64,000 nucleotides of DNA from positions 310,001 through 374,000 of the forward strand of contig NZ_CP074074.1 in NCBI RefSeq assembly GCF_045788535.1, written 5' to 3'. This document shows, piece after piece, positions 26,441-34,983 of this stretch; the stretch's first letter is position 1, and every line of letters starts with the position of its first letter. The notes beneath the pieces were generated by a model that saw nothing but the letters and a program-made list of their open reading frames with translations, was not told the DNA's origin and made no database searches. The DNA comes from Allotamlana fucoidanivorans (GTDB taxonomy: Bacteria > Bacteroidota > Bacteroidia > Flavobacteriales > Flavobacteriaceae). Made by a program: the position numbers and the translations under genes.

Positions 26441-27904
26441 TTACTTCTGTAATTGTTTTAAAAGTTCTTTTACTATTTTAAAATCATCAAAATCAAAGCA
26501 TTCTCCTTTAATTTCCTGATAGGTTTCATGTCCTTTACCCGCAATCAAAATAATATCATGAGGTTGCGCCATTTGACAGGCGGCTTTTATGGCTTGTTTT
26601 CTGTCTTCAATTGTAAGTGTTTTTTTAAAATTCTGAGGCTCAACACCAGCTTCTATTTCATCAAGTATAACTTTAGGATTTTCGCTTCGCGGATTATCAC
26701 TTGTAAAAACAACTTTTGTACTTAAAGACGCTGCTATTTTCCCCATGACAGGTCGCTTCGTCTTATCACGATCGCCACCACACCCCACCACGGTGATTAA
26801 CTCCTCATTTTTGGTTCTGATACTATTAATGGTTTCCAGTACATTTTTCAAAGCATCAGGGGTATGTGCATAATCAACAATGGCAGTGATCTTCTCATTA
26901 GAAACAAGATATTGAAAACGACCACTTACACTTTCCAAATCACTTATTAACCTTAAAATTTCAACACGTTCTAATCCTAGCAAATCGGCGGTTGCATAAA
27001 TTGCTAAAACATTATAGGCATTAAAATGACCTATAAGCTTAGTCCAAACCTCACTATCATTTACTTTAAGCAACAAGCCCCCAAATTGATTTTCTAAAAT
27101 CTGAGCCTTATAATCTGCATACTGTTTTAAAGCATAGGTGTACTTTCTAGCCTTAGTGTTTTGCAACATAACGAGACCATTTTTATCATCAACATTAGAT
27201 AAGGCAAAAGCACTTTTAGGAAGCTCATCAAAAAAAGTCTTTTTTACATCTCTGTATTCTGCAAAGGTGTTATGATAATCTAGATGATCATGTGACAGAT
27301 TGGTAAAAATTCCGCCCTCAAAACGCAATCCTTTTGTTCTATACTGATGAATACCGTGCGAACTCACTTCCATAAAACAAAACTCTACACCTTCATCATT
27401 CATCTTCTTTAAATACTTATTAATCGTCAGAGAATCTGGCGTAGTATGCGTCGCTTTAAACTCTTTATCATCAACCATAATTTTTACAGTTGACAATAAG
27501 CCCACCTTATAGCCCGCCTTTTTAAATAATTGATAGAGCAAACTAGCTACCGTAGTTTTACCATTTGTTCCAGTAACTCCAACAAGTTTTAAGTTTTCAG
27601 ACGGGTTTTCATAATAATTGGCCGCAACAACCGCAAGAGCTTTACTTGAATTATCAACTTCAATATAGGTGACTCCTTCAACGATTTCCTTTGGTATTTC
27701 TTCACAAATTACAGCAACAGCACCACCACAAATAGCCGTTTTAATAAAGTCATGACCATCTGACACCAAACCACGTATCGCTACAAAAAGATCTCCTTTA
27801 TTTATAAGTCTGGAATCAAACGCAATAGCGCGTGTACGCACAGTAGTACTTCCTACCACAGCGTTGATAGTCACTTTATATAATATATCTTTTAACTGCA
27901 TCAA
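26441..27904 (-). CDS. murE: UDP-MurNAc-tripeptide synthetase MurE
   Basis: Adds the third stem residue to UDP-MurNAc-L-Ala-D-Glu. The ATP loop TGTNGKTT is at 111-118, and GHFNAYN near 291 is the Mur-ligase motif. DNPR at 402-405 is the signature for meso-diaminopimelate, so the cell wall should be of the DAP type; a lysine enzyme would differ here. The 487 residues match the family. It overlaps ftsI by four bases. Confidence 0.96.
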   Translation of the reverse strand: MMQLKDILYKVTINAVVGSTTVRTRAIAFDSRLINKGDLFVAIRGLVSDGHDFIKTAICGGAVAVICEEIPKEIVEGVTYIEVDNSSKALAVVAANYYENPSENLKLVGVTGTNGKTTVASLLYQLFKKAGYKVGLLSTVKIMVDDKEFKATHTTPDSLTINKYLKKMNDEGVEFCFMEVSSHGIHQYRTKGLRFEGGIFTNLSHDHLDYHNTFAEYRDVKKTFFDELPKSAFALSNVDDKNGLVMLQNTKARKYTYALKQYADYKAQILENQFGGLLLKVNDSEVWTKLIGHFNAYNVLAIYATADLLGLERVEILRLISDLESVSGRFQYLVSNEKITAIVDYAHTPDALKNVLETINSIRTKNEELITVVGCGGDRDKTKRPVMGKIAASLSTKVVFTSDNPRSENPKVILDEIEAGVEPQNFKKTLTIEDRKQAIKAACQMAQPHDIILIAGKGHETYQEIKGECFDFDDFKIVKELLKQLQK

Positions 27905-29916
27905 GAGGCTCTTAAAACTATGGTTTGATTATTTTTTAACTTGGTATTTTTATCAATAGACTGCGCTCGCACCACCCCATTCCCATCTAACTTCACTTTA
28001 ACATCAACCTGCATATTCTCCAACAATACAACAGCATCCATAGCAGGCATCCCAACCACATTAGGCATAATGGTTTTATAGGTTTGAGCCACTTTATAAA
28101 AGTCTTCAAACTCATTCTCTACTGTTGCCACTTTCACATCTAGAGAGGTTACTTGATCTATTAAAGGTGTATCTGTATATATTTTTTTTGCAATTCTTTT
28201 AAATACAGGCCCCGAAACATCAGCCCCATAATACCCTATTCCCTTTTCTGGTTCATGAATGACAACTATACATGAATACTTAGGGTTATCTGCAGGAAAA
28301 TACCCTGCAAATGATGAAATATAATTTAGCTTCTCTTTGTTCCTATAATCTTTTTGACAAGTTCCTGTTTTACCTGCCATTGAAAAGTTTTTAGAATACA
28401 AACGATGCCCTGTACCATGGTCTTTTTCAACAACTCCTTTAAGCAAACTCTGCAACTTACTAATAGTTTCTTTTGAGCAGACTTGTTCATTTATCACTTC
28501 TCTTTCAAATGTCTCTACTACTCTATCAAACTCTCTAACTTCTCTTAAAAATCGTGGTTTAACCATAACCCCATCATTAGCAACAGCATTGTAAAAAGTT
28601 AAGGTTTGCAGTGGCGTAAAAGACACACCATAACCGTAAGCCATCCATTGCAAAGCAATACCACTCCACCTACCGTTTTTTACACGAGGATCTGGAATAA
28701 TAGGTTTAGGCTCACCAATTATTGGCAAATCTAAATCCTTATGCAAGTTCATCTCATATAGCTGATCTACAAACTTTTCAGGCTTCTTTTTGTAAGCCTT
28801 ATCAATTACCTTTACAATACCTGTATTTGAAGACACTTCAAAAGCCTTTGAAACAGAAATTTTACCATACCCTCCATGTTTAGAATCGCGTACTTTCTTA
28901 CCATAGAAACTTATTTCTCCTTTTTCTGTATCCACCACATCACTTGTATCTGCCAACTTATGCTCAAAAACAGCTGCAAGCGCCATTAACTTAAATGTTG
29001 ATCCAGATTCATGACTTTCACCAACAGCATAGTTTAAGCGCTCATAGTATGTTCCATTCTTATTTCTACCAAGATTAGAAATCGCTCTGATTTCTCCTGT
29101 TTTAGTTTCCATAACCACTACACAGCCATGATCTGCCTTGTACTTTTCTAACTGTTCTAACAAAGCATGATGCGCAATATCCTGAACATTTACATCAATA
29201 GTTGTATAGACATCATATCCATCTTTTGGTTCCACTTCATTAGCATCGTTTAAAGGCTTCCACTGTCCGTTCCCAATTTTCTGTTTTTTACGCTTCCCGT
29301 CAACGCCACGCAAATACTTCACACCAAAAGCTCCATCAATACCTGGTCTGGTTACATTGCCTTTATCATCAATACGCTCATAACCAATAGTTCTTTGCGC
29401 AATACCCCCCATAGGGTGCTCCCGCTTTGTTGTTTGCTCAACAATTAAGCCACCTTTAAACGCTCCCTGATTTAATAATGGAAAATTTCGAATTCGTACA
29501 TAATCAGAATACCCTATATTTCTTGCGATAAGATAATATCTGTTTTTATTAGCTCTAGCTCGCCTTAATTGCCTTTCTATTTTAGCTGAAGACCTACCTG
29601 AATACTCAGCGAGCGAATCTGCCAATCCTTTAACATGCTTCTCGAATGTTTTTTTCGAAGACGTTATAGCATCAAACCTTATATCATATTTAGGAATTGA
29701 AGTAGCCAATAAATTGCCATTCACAGAGTAAACATTTCCTCGATTTGCGGGAATAATCACATCTTTTACCACGCGCTTTGTAGCTAATGCTTTATACTTT
29801 TCACCATGAACAAACTGAATACTCAATAGCTTAAACACCACAGCAATACCAAAGATGAACATACATCCTGCTATAAAATACAAACGGTTCAATATGTCTT
29901 TTTCTTTCACTGCCAA
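27901..29916 (-). CDS. ftsI: Division transpeptidase (PBP, FtsI/Spo-VD type) with PASTA domain
   Basis: A class B penicillin-binding protein that cross-links septal peptidoglycan. One N-terminal membrane anchor (about 12-32) precedes a pedestal domain and a transpeptidase domain with S306 in SGSTFK, the SSN triad at 362-364 and KTG at 516-518. A PASTA domain occupies about 610-671 (MPNVVGMPAMDAVVLLE), which E. coli FtsI lacks but which Bacteroidota and Gram-positive homologues often have. The 671 residues fit that architecture. It follows ftsL by nine bases. Confidence 0.95.
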   Translation of the reverse strand: MAVKEKDILNRLYFIAGCMFIFGIAVVFKLLSIQFVHGEKYKALATKRVVKDVIIPANRGNVYSVNGNLLATSIPKYDIRFDAITSSKKTFEKHVKGLADSLAEYSGRSSAKIERQLRRARANKNRYYLIARNIGYSDYVRIRNFPLLNQGAFKGGLIVEQTTKREHPMGGIAQRTIGYERIDDKGNVTRPGIDGAFGVKYLRGVDGKRKKQKIGNGQWKPLNDANEVEPKDGYDVYTTIDVNVQDIAHHALLEQLEKYKADHGCVVVMETKTGEIRAISNLGRNKNGTYYERLNYAVGESHESGSTFKLMALAAVFEHKLADTSDVVDTEKGEISFYGKKVRDSKHGGYGKISVSKAFEVSSNTGIVKVIDKAYKKKPEKFVDQLYEMNLHKDLDLPIIGEPKPIIPDPRVKNGRWSGIALQWMAYGYGVSFTPLQTLTFYNAVANDGVMVKPRFLREVREFDRVVETFEREVINEQVCSKETISKLQSLLKGVVEKDHGTGHRLYSKNFSMAGKTGTCQKDYRNKEKLNYISSFAGYFPADNPKYSCIVVIHEPEKGIGYYGADVSGPVFKRIAKKIYTDTPLIDQVTSLDVKVATVENEFEDFYKVAQTYKTIMPNVVGMPAMDAVVLLENMQVDVKVKLDGNGVVRAQSIDKNTKLKNNQTIVLRAS

Positions 29917-29925
29917 AACCGAACG

Positions 29926-30243
29926 CTATTCTTGAGATTTAACTTTAATTTTTTGAGGCGGATTCTCTGAAAGCGATAATCCTTTTTCTTTCATAACCTT
30001 TACAACATGCGACTCCATTTTTAACTTCATCAATCTTGACCGACCATCAAAAAACTTAGACCGTATTTCTTTTACTTCATTTTTCAAACGTGCAATCTCA
30101 TAAACTTTTTTATCTGCACTGTGAGAACTTGCAATCATCACAATAGCTAATCCTGACAAAAAGAGAATAAACCGCCAACTCCTAAAAGCATCTTCACTTA
30201 TTAAAAATGTACCCTTTAATATGTTATAAATATTCGTCTTCAT
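29926..30243 (-). CDS. ftsL: FtsL-like cell division protein
   Basis: A 105-residue bitopic protein with a membrane segment at about 25-42 (FILFLSGLAIVMIASSH) followed by a coiled-coil stretch rich in Lys and Glu. FtsL proteins are poorly conserved, so the call rests on size, topology and position between rsmH and ftsI, where FtsL is normally encoded. It would form a divisome complex with FtsQ; an FtsB gene is not evident nearby. Confidence 0.8.
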   Translation of the reverse strand: MKTNIYNILKGTFLISEDAFRSWRFILFLSGLAIVMIASSHSADKKVYEIARLKNEVKEIRSKFFDGRSRLMKLKMESHVVKVMKEKGLSLSENPPQKIKVKSQE

Positions 30244-31140
30244 TTATATTTTTTCAGCCACTCTTAATTTTGCGCTTCTCGCTCTATTATTCATTTTTAT
30301 TTCTTTAGCCGATGGCACTAGTAATCCGTTAACTTTTTTTAAAGGCACTTCAAAATTTCCAAACATATCACGTTCAGGCTCACCCTCAAACATACCGTTT
30401 CTAATAAAGCGCTTCACCAACCTATCTTCTAACGAATGATAGGAAATAAAACTTAAACGCCCTCCAACCTTCAAAATATCAGGTGTTTGCAATAAAAACT
30501 CTTTCAACACCTCAATCTCTTGATTCACCTCAATTCTAATAGCCTGATAAATTTGGGCCAAAATTTTATTAGCATGTCTTGGCGACAAAAACTTGTTTAA
30601 AACCTGTTTCAATTGCTCACTCGTTACAATAGGACTAACATCTCGCTGCTCAACAATAGCTCGTGCCATAGCAGGAGCCGCTCTTAACTCCCCATACTGC
30701 AACAACACCTTTTTAAGATCTTCTTCACTATATTCATTGACCACATGAAAGGCAGACAATTCATTCTTTTGATTCATTCGCATATCCAAGTTGGCCTCAA
30801 ATCGCGTAGAAAACCCACGTTCGGCCACATCAAACTGATGCGAAGACACTCCAAAATCAGCCAAAATCCCATCTACCTCTTTCACACCATGAAACCTCAA
30901 AAACCGTTTTATATATCTAAAATTCTCATGAATTAAAGTAAACCGTTCATCATCAATAGCATTCTTCAACGCATCAGAATCCTGATCAAAAGCAAACAAA
31001 CGCCCATTAGCTCCAAGCCTATTCAATATTTCTCTACTATGCCCGCCACCACCAAAAGTTACATCCACATAAATACCATCTGGCCTTACCGCCAAACCAT
31101 CTACTGTTTCTTTTAAAAGCACTGGGTTATGATATTCCAT
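30244..31140 (-). CDS. rsmH: 16S rRNA (cytosine1402-N4)-methyltransferase
   Basis: Methylates C1402 in the ribosomal P site. The SAM-binding DVTFGGGGHSREIL opens the Rossmann domain and ILADFGVSSHQFD follows near 95. The C-terminal half has the RsmH motif FISYHSLEDRLVK and ends in NNRARSAKLRVAEK. I chose the ATG at 31140, giving MEYHNPVLL at the start as in most family members (298 residues). An in-frame ATG at 31149 is possible. Either start overlaps the end of mraZ. Confidence 0.95.
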   Translation of the reverse strand: MEYHNPVLLKETVDGLAVRPDGIYVDVTFGGGGHSREILNRLGANGRLFAFDQDSDALKNAIDDERFTLIHENFRYIKRFLRFHGVKEVDGILADFGVSSHQFDVAERGFSTRFEANLDMRMNQKNELSAFHVVNEYSEEDLKKVLLQYGELRAAPAMARAIVEQRDVSPIVTSEQLKQVLNKFLSPRHANKILAQIYQAIRIEVNQEIEVLKEFLLQTPDILKVGGRLSFISYHSLEDRLVKRFIRNGMFEGEPERDMFGNFEVPLKKVNGLLVPSAKEIKMNNRARSAKLRVAEKI

Positions 31141-31597
31141 AGTCATCATCGTCTTGTCCCATAACTTCCTCTGCTAAATCAGCAAAGTCAATTGCCGCAT
31201 CATCAATAGCTTGTTCATACAAATCTTTATCCCATATTTCAATAATATTGATAGCCGAAGCCACGACAATATTTTTTGAAATGTTAGCAAAAACCGTTAA
31301 ATCTTTAGGAATCAACAAGCGTCCATTCACATCAACCTCAACAATTTTGGCGCCAGCAGTAAACCTTCTAATAAAATCGTTGTTCTTCTTTTTAAACTTG
31401 TTAAGTTTGTTCATTTTCTGCATAAGCACCTGCCACTCGCTCATGGGATACAACTCTAAACACTTTTGAAATACAGAACGACGCAATACAAACCCTTCAT
31501 CCATGACAGAAGAAAGTTGTTTTTTGATTGCAACAGGCATCATTAATCGGCCTTTTGCATCAACTTTGCAATCGTATGTTCCTGTGATTAAGTCCAA
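31127..31597 (-). CDS. mraZ: MraZ transcriptional regulator
   Basis: A DNA-binding repressor of the dcw cluster that carries two SpoVT-AbrB-like repeats, one from ITGTYDCKVDAKGRL and the second from AKIVEVDVNGRLLIP. I chose the TTG at 31597 as start (156 residues), because family members begin two or three residues before the ITGTY motif. A GTG further upstream at 31654 lies in the promoter: the -7 element (31631-31638) and the operator boxes fall inside that longer frame. The rsmH start overlaps its 3' end. Confidence 0.9.
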   Translation of the reverse strand: MDLITGTYDCKVDAKGRLMMPVAIKKQLSSVMDEGFVLRRSVFQKCLELYPMSEWQVLMQKMNKLNKFKKKNNDFIRRFTAGAKIVEVDVNGRLLIPKDLTVFANISKNIVVASAINIIEIWDKDLYEQAIDDAAIDFADLAEEVMGQDDDDYGIS

Positions 31598-31630
31598 AAG
31601 CAGTTTTCTAGTTGGTAAACGTTTATATTT

Positions 31631-31638
31631 CAAATATA
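31631..31638 (-). promoter_or_regulatory. -7 promoter element of the dcw cluster
   Basis: Minus-strand TATATTTG matches TAnnTTTG and puts the transcription start near 31624, about 27 bases before the mraZ TTG. No typical -33 TTG is seen at the expected spacing. Confidence 0.6.
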
Positions 31639-31648
31639 TTGAAAAATT

Positions 31649-31678
31649 TACCACATATTACCACTTTATACCACTTTG
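31649..31678 (-). promoter_or_regulatory. MraZ operator: three GTGGTA boxes at 10-bp spacing
   Basis: On the plus strand CCAC occurs at 31651, 31661 and 31671, each preceded by TA; on the minus strand this reads GTGGTA three times, one helical turn apart. The two distal copies read AAAGTGGTA. MraZ is known to bind short G-rich direct repeats at 10-bp period upstream of its own gene (AAAGTG-type in Mollicutes, TGGG-type in E. coli). They lie directly upstream of the -7 element, so autoregulation of the whole dcw cluster is likely. Confidence 0.7.
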
Positions 31679-31868
31679 TTAATAAATTTTCGATAAACTC
31701 GAATTTAAAACAGCTAAAAAAGTGGCTCATCCCCACCTAAAACAGTATACAACTAACTACCAGACAGTTCACGTTTTACCGCAGCCCAATGTTAACATCT
31801 CAAATTGCTGCTGAGATCTTAGGTGAATTTTAAAGATTTGTTAATTTTAAGGGAAAAGAATAATTATA
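31679..31868. other. Intergenic region between the dcw cluster and the hydrolase gene
   Basis: Part of a roughly 325-base divergent intergenic stretch (31598-31923). Apart from the mraZ and hydrolase promoter elements listed separately I see only a small 6-bp inverted repeat, ATCTCA (31797-31802) and TGAGAT (31812-31817). No open frame or RNA gene was recognised. Confidence 0.5.
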
Positions 31869-31869
31869 G

Positions 31870-31898
31870 TTGAAATTTCAATGAAATAACTATATTTG
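31870..31898 (+). promoter_or_regulatory. Promoter of the alpha/beta hydrolase gene
   Basis: TTG (31870-31872) and TATATTTG (31891-31898) are 18 bases apart, close to the Bacteroidota consensus for -33 and -7. The predicted start of transcription is near 31905, which favours the ATG at 31924 over the TTG at 31909. Confidence 0.65.
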
Positions 31899-31923
31899 TT
31901 TTCAATGATTGACCGACTCTTTA

Positions 31924-32688
31924 ATGACACATAGTTTAAAAAAAGAAAGCAAATACAGTTATATAGAAGCAGGAGAAGGCACCCCAATTATAATACTTCA
32001 TGGTTTAATGGGAGGCTTAAGTAATTTTGATGCTGTGACCGATTTTTTTAGTGAGAAAGGCTACAAAATACTCATCCCAGAACTCCCCATATACTCTATG
32101 TCTTTATTAAAAACCAATGTAAAAAGTTTTGCCAAATACTTACATGATTTCATTGATTTTAAAGGACTTAAAGAAGTCATTGTTCTTGGAAATTCACTTG
32201 GTGGACATATTGGACTTTATCACACAAAAATGTTTCCTGAATCTGTGAAAGCTTTAATTATTACAGGGAGCTCAGGACTTTATGAAAGCGCTATGGGTAG
32301 CGGGTATACTAAACGTAGTGATTATGAAGTTATCAAAAAGAAAGCGCAAGATGTTTTTTATGACCCAGAGGTAGCTACTAAAGAAATTGTAGATGAAGTT
32401 TATGAAACGGTAAACGACAGAAACAAACTTGTAAAAACTTTAGCTATTGCCAAAAGTGCCATAAGACACAATATGTCTAAAGATTTACCAAAAATGCACA
32501 CGCCTACCTGCATTATTTGGGGTAAAAATGACACTGTAACACCTCCAGAGGTGGCCGAGGAGTTTAATGATCTTTTACCTGATTCAGAGTTATTCTGGAT
32601 TGATAAATGTGGCCATGCTGCTATGATGGAGCATCCCGATGAATTTAATGATATTCTGAAATCTTGGCTTGATAAAAGAGGCTTCTAG
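31924..32688 (+). CDS. Alpha/beta-fold hydrolase
   Basis: A 254-residue alpha/beta hydrolase. The oxyanion region HGLMGG is near the start, the nucleophile elbow is GNSLGGH, and the acid-base pair is D in WGKNDTVTPP and H in KCGHAAMMEHP. The fold gives esterase or related activity, but the substrate is not evident. The ATG at 31924 leaves a 19-base leader behind the promoter. The GTPase gene yihA follows 46 bases later and may be co-transcribed. Confidence 0.88.
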   Translation: MTHSLKKESKYSYIEAGEGTPIIILHGLMGGLSNFDAVTDFFSEKGYKILIPELPIYSMSLLKTNVKSFAKYLHDFIDFKGLKEVIVLGNSLGGHIGLYHTKMFPESVKALIITGSSGLYESAMGSGYTKRSDYEVIKKKAQDVFYDPEVATKEIVDEVYETVNDRNKLVKTLAIAKSAIRHNMSKDLPKMHTPTCIIWGKNDTVTPPEVAEEFNDLLPDSELFWIDKCGHAAMMEHPDEFNDILKSWLDKRGF

Positions 32689-32734
32689 TTTAGAGCCGTA
32701 ATTAATACAGCGTCGTTTAAAAAGTGCTTGTCTC

Positions 32735-33346
32735 ATGAAAATTAAATCTGCTGAATTTGTAGTAAGTAACTCTGATGTGTCTAAGTGTCCTAAAACGAGG
32801 CTTCCCGAATACGCATTTATTGGCAGAAGTAATGTAGGTAAATCTTCCTTAATTAATATGTTAACCGGAAGAAAAAGCCTTGCTAAAACATCAGGAAAAC
32901 CAGGAAAAACACAGCTTATCAATCATTTTTTAATTAATAAAAACTGGCATCTAGTTGATTTACCAGGCTATGGTTACGCGCGTGTATCAAAATCTTCAAA
33001 AAAGGTTTTTCAAAAATTTATTACTCAATATTTTAGTCTGCGTGAACAACTGATTACTGCTTTTGTTTTAGTAGACATAAGACATGAACCACAACCTATT
33101 GACTTAGAATTTATGCAATGGCTTGGTGAAAACGGCATTCCGTTTTCTATAATTTTTACGAAAGCGGACAAACTAAAACCTAAAGCCATTGAAAACCATA
33201 TTGAAGCCTATAAAGCAATCCTTCTTGAAACCTGGGAAGACATGCCTAATTATTTTATTACTTCATCCTCAAAGAGCATTGGCAAAGACACCGTTTTAGA
33301 CTATATTGAACAACTTAATGGCAATATGGCATTAGAGGGCGAGTAA
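32735..33346 (+). CDS. yihA: Ribosome biogenesis GTPase YihA/YsxC
   Basis: A small essential GTPase that assists 50S subunit assembly. G1 is GRSNVGKSS (30-38), G3 is DLPGYG (75-80) and G4 is TKAD (142-145), with the TSGKPGKTQ switch segment between. The 203 residues are of normal length with no extra domains. Confidence 0.96.
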   Translation: MKIKSAEFVVSNSDVSKCPKTRLPEYAFIGRSNVGKSSLINMLTGRKSLAKTSGKPGKTQLINHFLINKNWHLVDLPGYGYARVSKSSKKVFQKFITQYFSLREQLITAFVLVDIRHEPQPIDLEFMQWLGENGIPFSIIFTKADKLKPKAIENHIEAYKAILLETWEDMPNYFITSSSKSIGKDTVLDYIEQLNGNMALEGE

Positions 33347-33410
33347 GTAAACCAAAAATTCTACAGCACAGGTCTATTCAACAACTTAACGTCACAAAAC
33401 AAAATTTGAT

Positions 33411-33866
33411 ATGACATTTAGAAAAGCCACTAGGGAAGATGTGCCTCAAATTGTTCTGCTTTTTGCTGATGACAAACTAGGTAAAACCAGAGAAGATTTA
33501 AACACCCCTATTTCAAAGAGTTACCTTGAGGCTTTTAAAATAATAGATGCCGACAAAAACCAAGAGCTCATGGTAGTTGAGGATGAAACACTAAGCATTA
33601 TAGGGACATTTCAACTTACTTTTATACAATATTTAAACTACCGTGGTGGCTTACGTGCTCAAATTGAATCCGTTCAAATTAGAAAAGACAAAAGAGGTAT
33701 GGGTTTAGGTAAGCTTATGCTTCAGTGGGCTATTAATAGAGCGAAAGAACGTAATGCTTGTTTAATTCAACTTACTAGCGACAAACAACGCCCTAGAGCC
33801 ATTCATTTTTACAAAAACTTAGGATTTGTTGCCAGCCATGAAGGCATGAAATTGCATTTAAAGTAA
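33411..33866 (+). CDS. GNAT-family N-acetyltransferase
   Basis: A 151-residue single GNAT domain. The acetyl-CoA-binding motif A is seen as VQIRKDKRGMGLGKLMLQWA (R/Q-x-x-G-x-G/A), followed by the beta-bulge and HFYKNLGFVASHEGMKL at the end. The acceptor cannot be predicted. It lies 64 bases after yihA and runs tail to tail with the ABC permease gene. Confidence 0.9.
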   Translation: MTFRKATREDVPQIVLLFADDKLGKTREDLNTPISKSYLEAFKIIDADKNQELMVVEDETLSIIGTFQLTFIQYLNYRGGLRAQIESVQIRKDKRGMGLGKLMLQWAINRAKERNACLIQLTSDKQRPRAIHFYKNLGFVASHEGMKLHLK

Positions 33867-33876
33867 ACATTTTACT

Positions 33877-34971
33877 TTAAGACTTTACATCTAAAGCATC
33901 TCTTAAGGCATTACCTATAAGCATAAACGCCATAACCAAACTCATAATACACAACCCCGGAATGATGGCTAAATACGGCTTACCAAGAATAATATAATTA
34001 TAATGGTCTTTTATCATGGCACCCCAACTAGCCATAGGTGGCTGCGCCCCAATACCTAAAAAACTTAAACCACTTTCAATAAGAATTGCAGCAGCAAAAT
34101 TTGCAGCTGAAATTACAATAACTGGAGCCATAATATTAGGTAAAATATGCTTGGTTATGATTCTAAAATCTGTAAACCCTAATGCTCTGGCTGCAACCAC
34201 GTATTGCATTTCCTTAACACTAATAATTTGCCCTCTTACCACTCTGGCTACTTCTACCCACATTGTTAATCCAACAGCAATAAACACTTGCCAAAAACCT
34301 TTTCCTAAAGCCAGAGTAATAGCAATAACCAATAATAATGTAGGTATAGACCAGGTTACATTTATAACCCACATAATTAAAGCATCAACCTTTCCTCCAA
34401 AATACCCAGCTAAACTCCCCATAAACACCCCTATCACTAACGATATAAATACCGCAACAAAGCCTATAAAAAACGAAATTCTGGCACCAACTAAAACACG
34501 ACTCAGCAAATCTCTACCATACTTATCTGTTCCAAACAAAAAGGTTTTTGTTGCAATAAAAGGCGTAACGTTTTTTTGTGGAAAACGATTAAGACTTATA
34601 CTTTTCTCTGCACCTACCAATCCATCAGATGCATACTCGTTATAAATCAACACTTCTTCTTCAACTTTAAAGTTGGTAATAGGTATTTCTGTATCTGTAT
34701 TTTCCTTGCCAAAAAACAGCCTATTCACATATCCTTGATTGGTATTATAAGCGCTTGGAATGGTTAACATATCAACCTTAAAACCAGGTTTTTTTGAATG
34801 AATAGACAAATGCATTTGATTTGCATGCTGTGAGTTATCAGGTGCCATAACATATGCAAATAAAGAGACTATAGCAACTAGAACAATAAACCAAAAACTT
34901 AAAACGCCCCAAACGTTTTTTTTAAACTTTTGGAGCGCTAATTGTTTTAACGAATTGGAGGTCTCAGCCAT
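33877..34971 (-). CDS. ABC transporter permease, oligopeptide (OppC/DppC) type
   Basis: An inner-membrane permease with one N-terminal helix (about 22-43) and a C-terminal five-helix permease domain (about 150-360) with the EAA-type loop ARALGFTDFRIITKHILPN. Between the first and second helices is an extracytoplasmic insert of about 100 residues, making it 364 residues compared with about 300 for E. coli OppC. No ATPase, binding protein or OppB partner is encoded beside it. It follows the Prc protease gene by 12 bases on the same strand. Confidence 0.9.
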   Translation of the reverse strand: MAETSNSLKQLALQKFKKNVWGVLSFWFIVLVAIVSLFAYVMAPDNSQHANQMHLSIHSKKPGFKVDMLTIPSAYNTNQGYVNRLFFGKENTDTEIPITNFKVEEEVLIYNEYASDGLVGAEKSISLNRFPQKNVTPFIATKTFLFGTDKYGRDLLSRVLVGARISFFIGFVAVFISLVIGVFMGSLAGYFGGKVDALIMWVINVTWSIPTLLLVIAITLALGKGFWQVFIAVGLTMWVEVARVVRGQIISVKEMQYVVAARALGFTDFRIITKHILPNIMAPVIVISAANFAAAILIESGLSFLGIGAQPPMASWGAMIKDHYNYIILGKPYLAIIPGLCIMSLVMAFMLIGNALRDALDVKS

Positions 34972-34983
34972 AAATTAGCATGC

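Noticed and set aside
31598..31654. N-terminal extension of mraZ from a GTG at 31654
   Set aside because: The region contains the promoter -7 element and an operator box, and family members start near the ITGTY motif.
34016..34645. Open frame of 209 codons on the plus strand
   Set aside because: It lies antiparallel inside the ABC permease gene, whose motifs and membrane pattern are clear. The plus-strand protein shows no recognisable fold.
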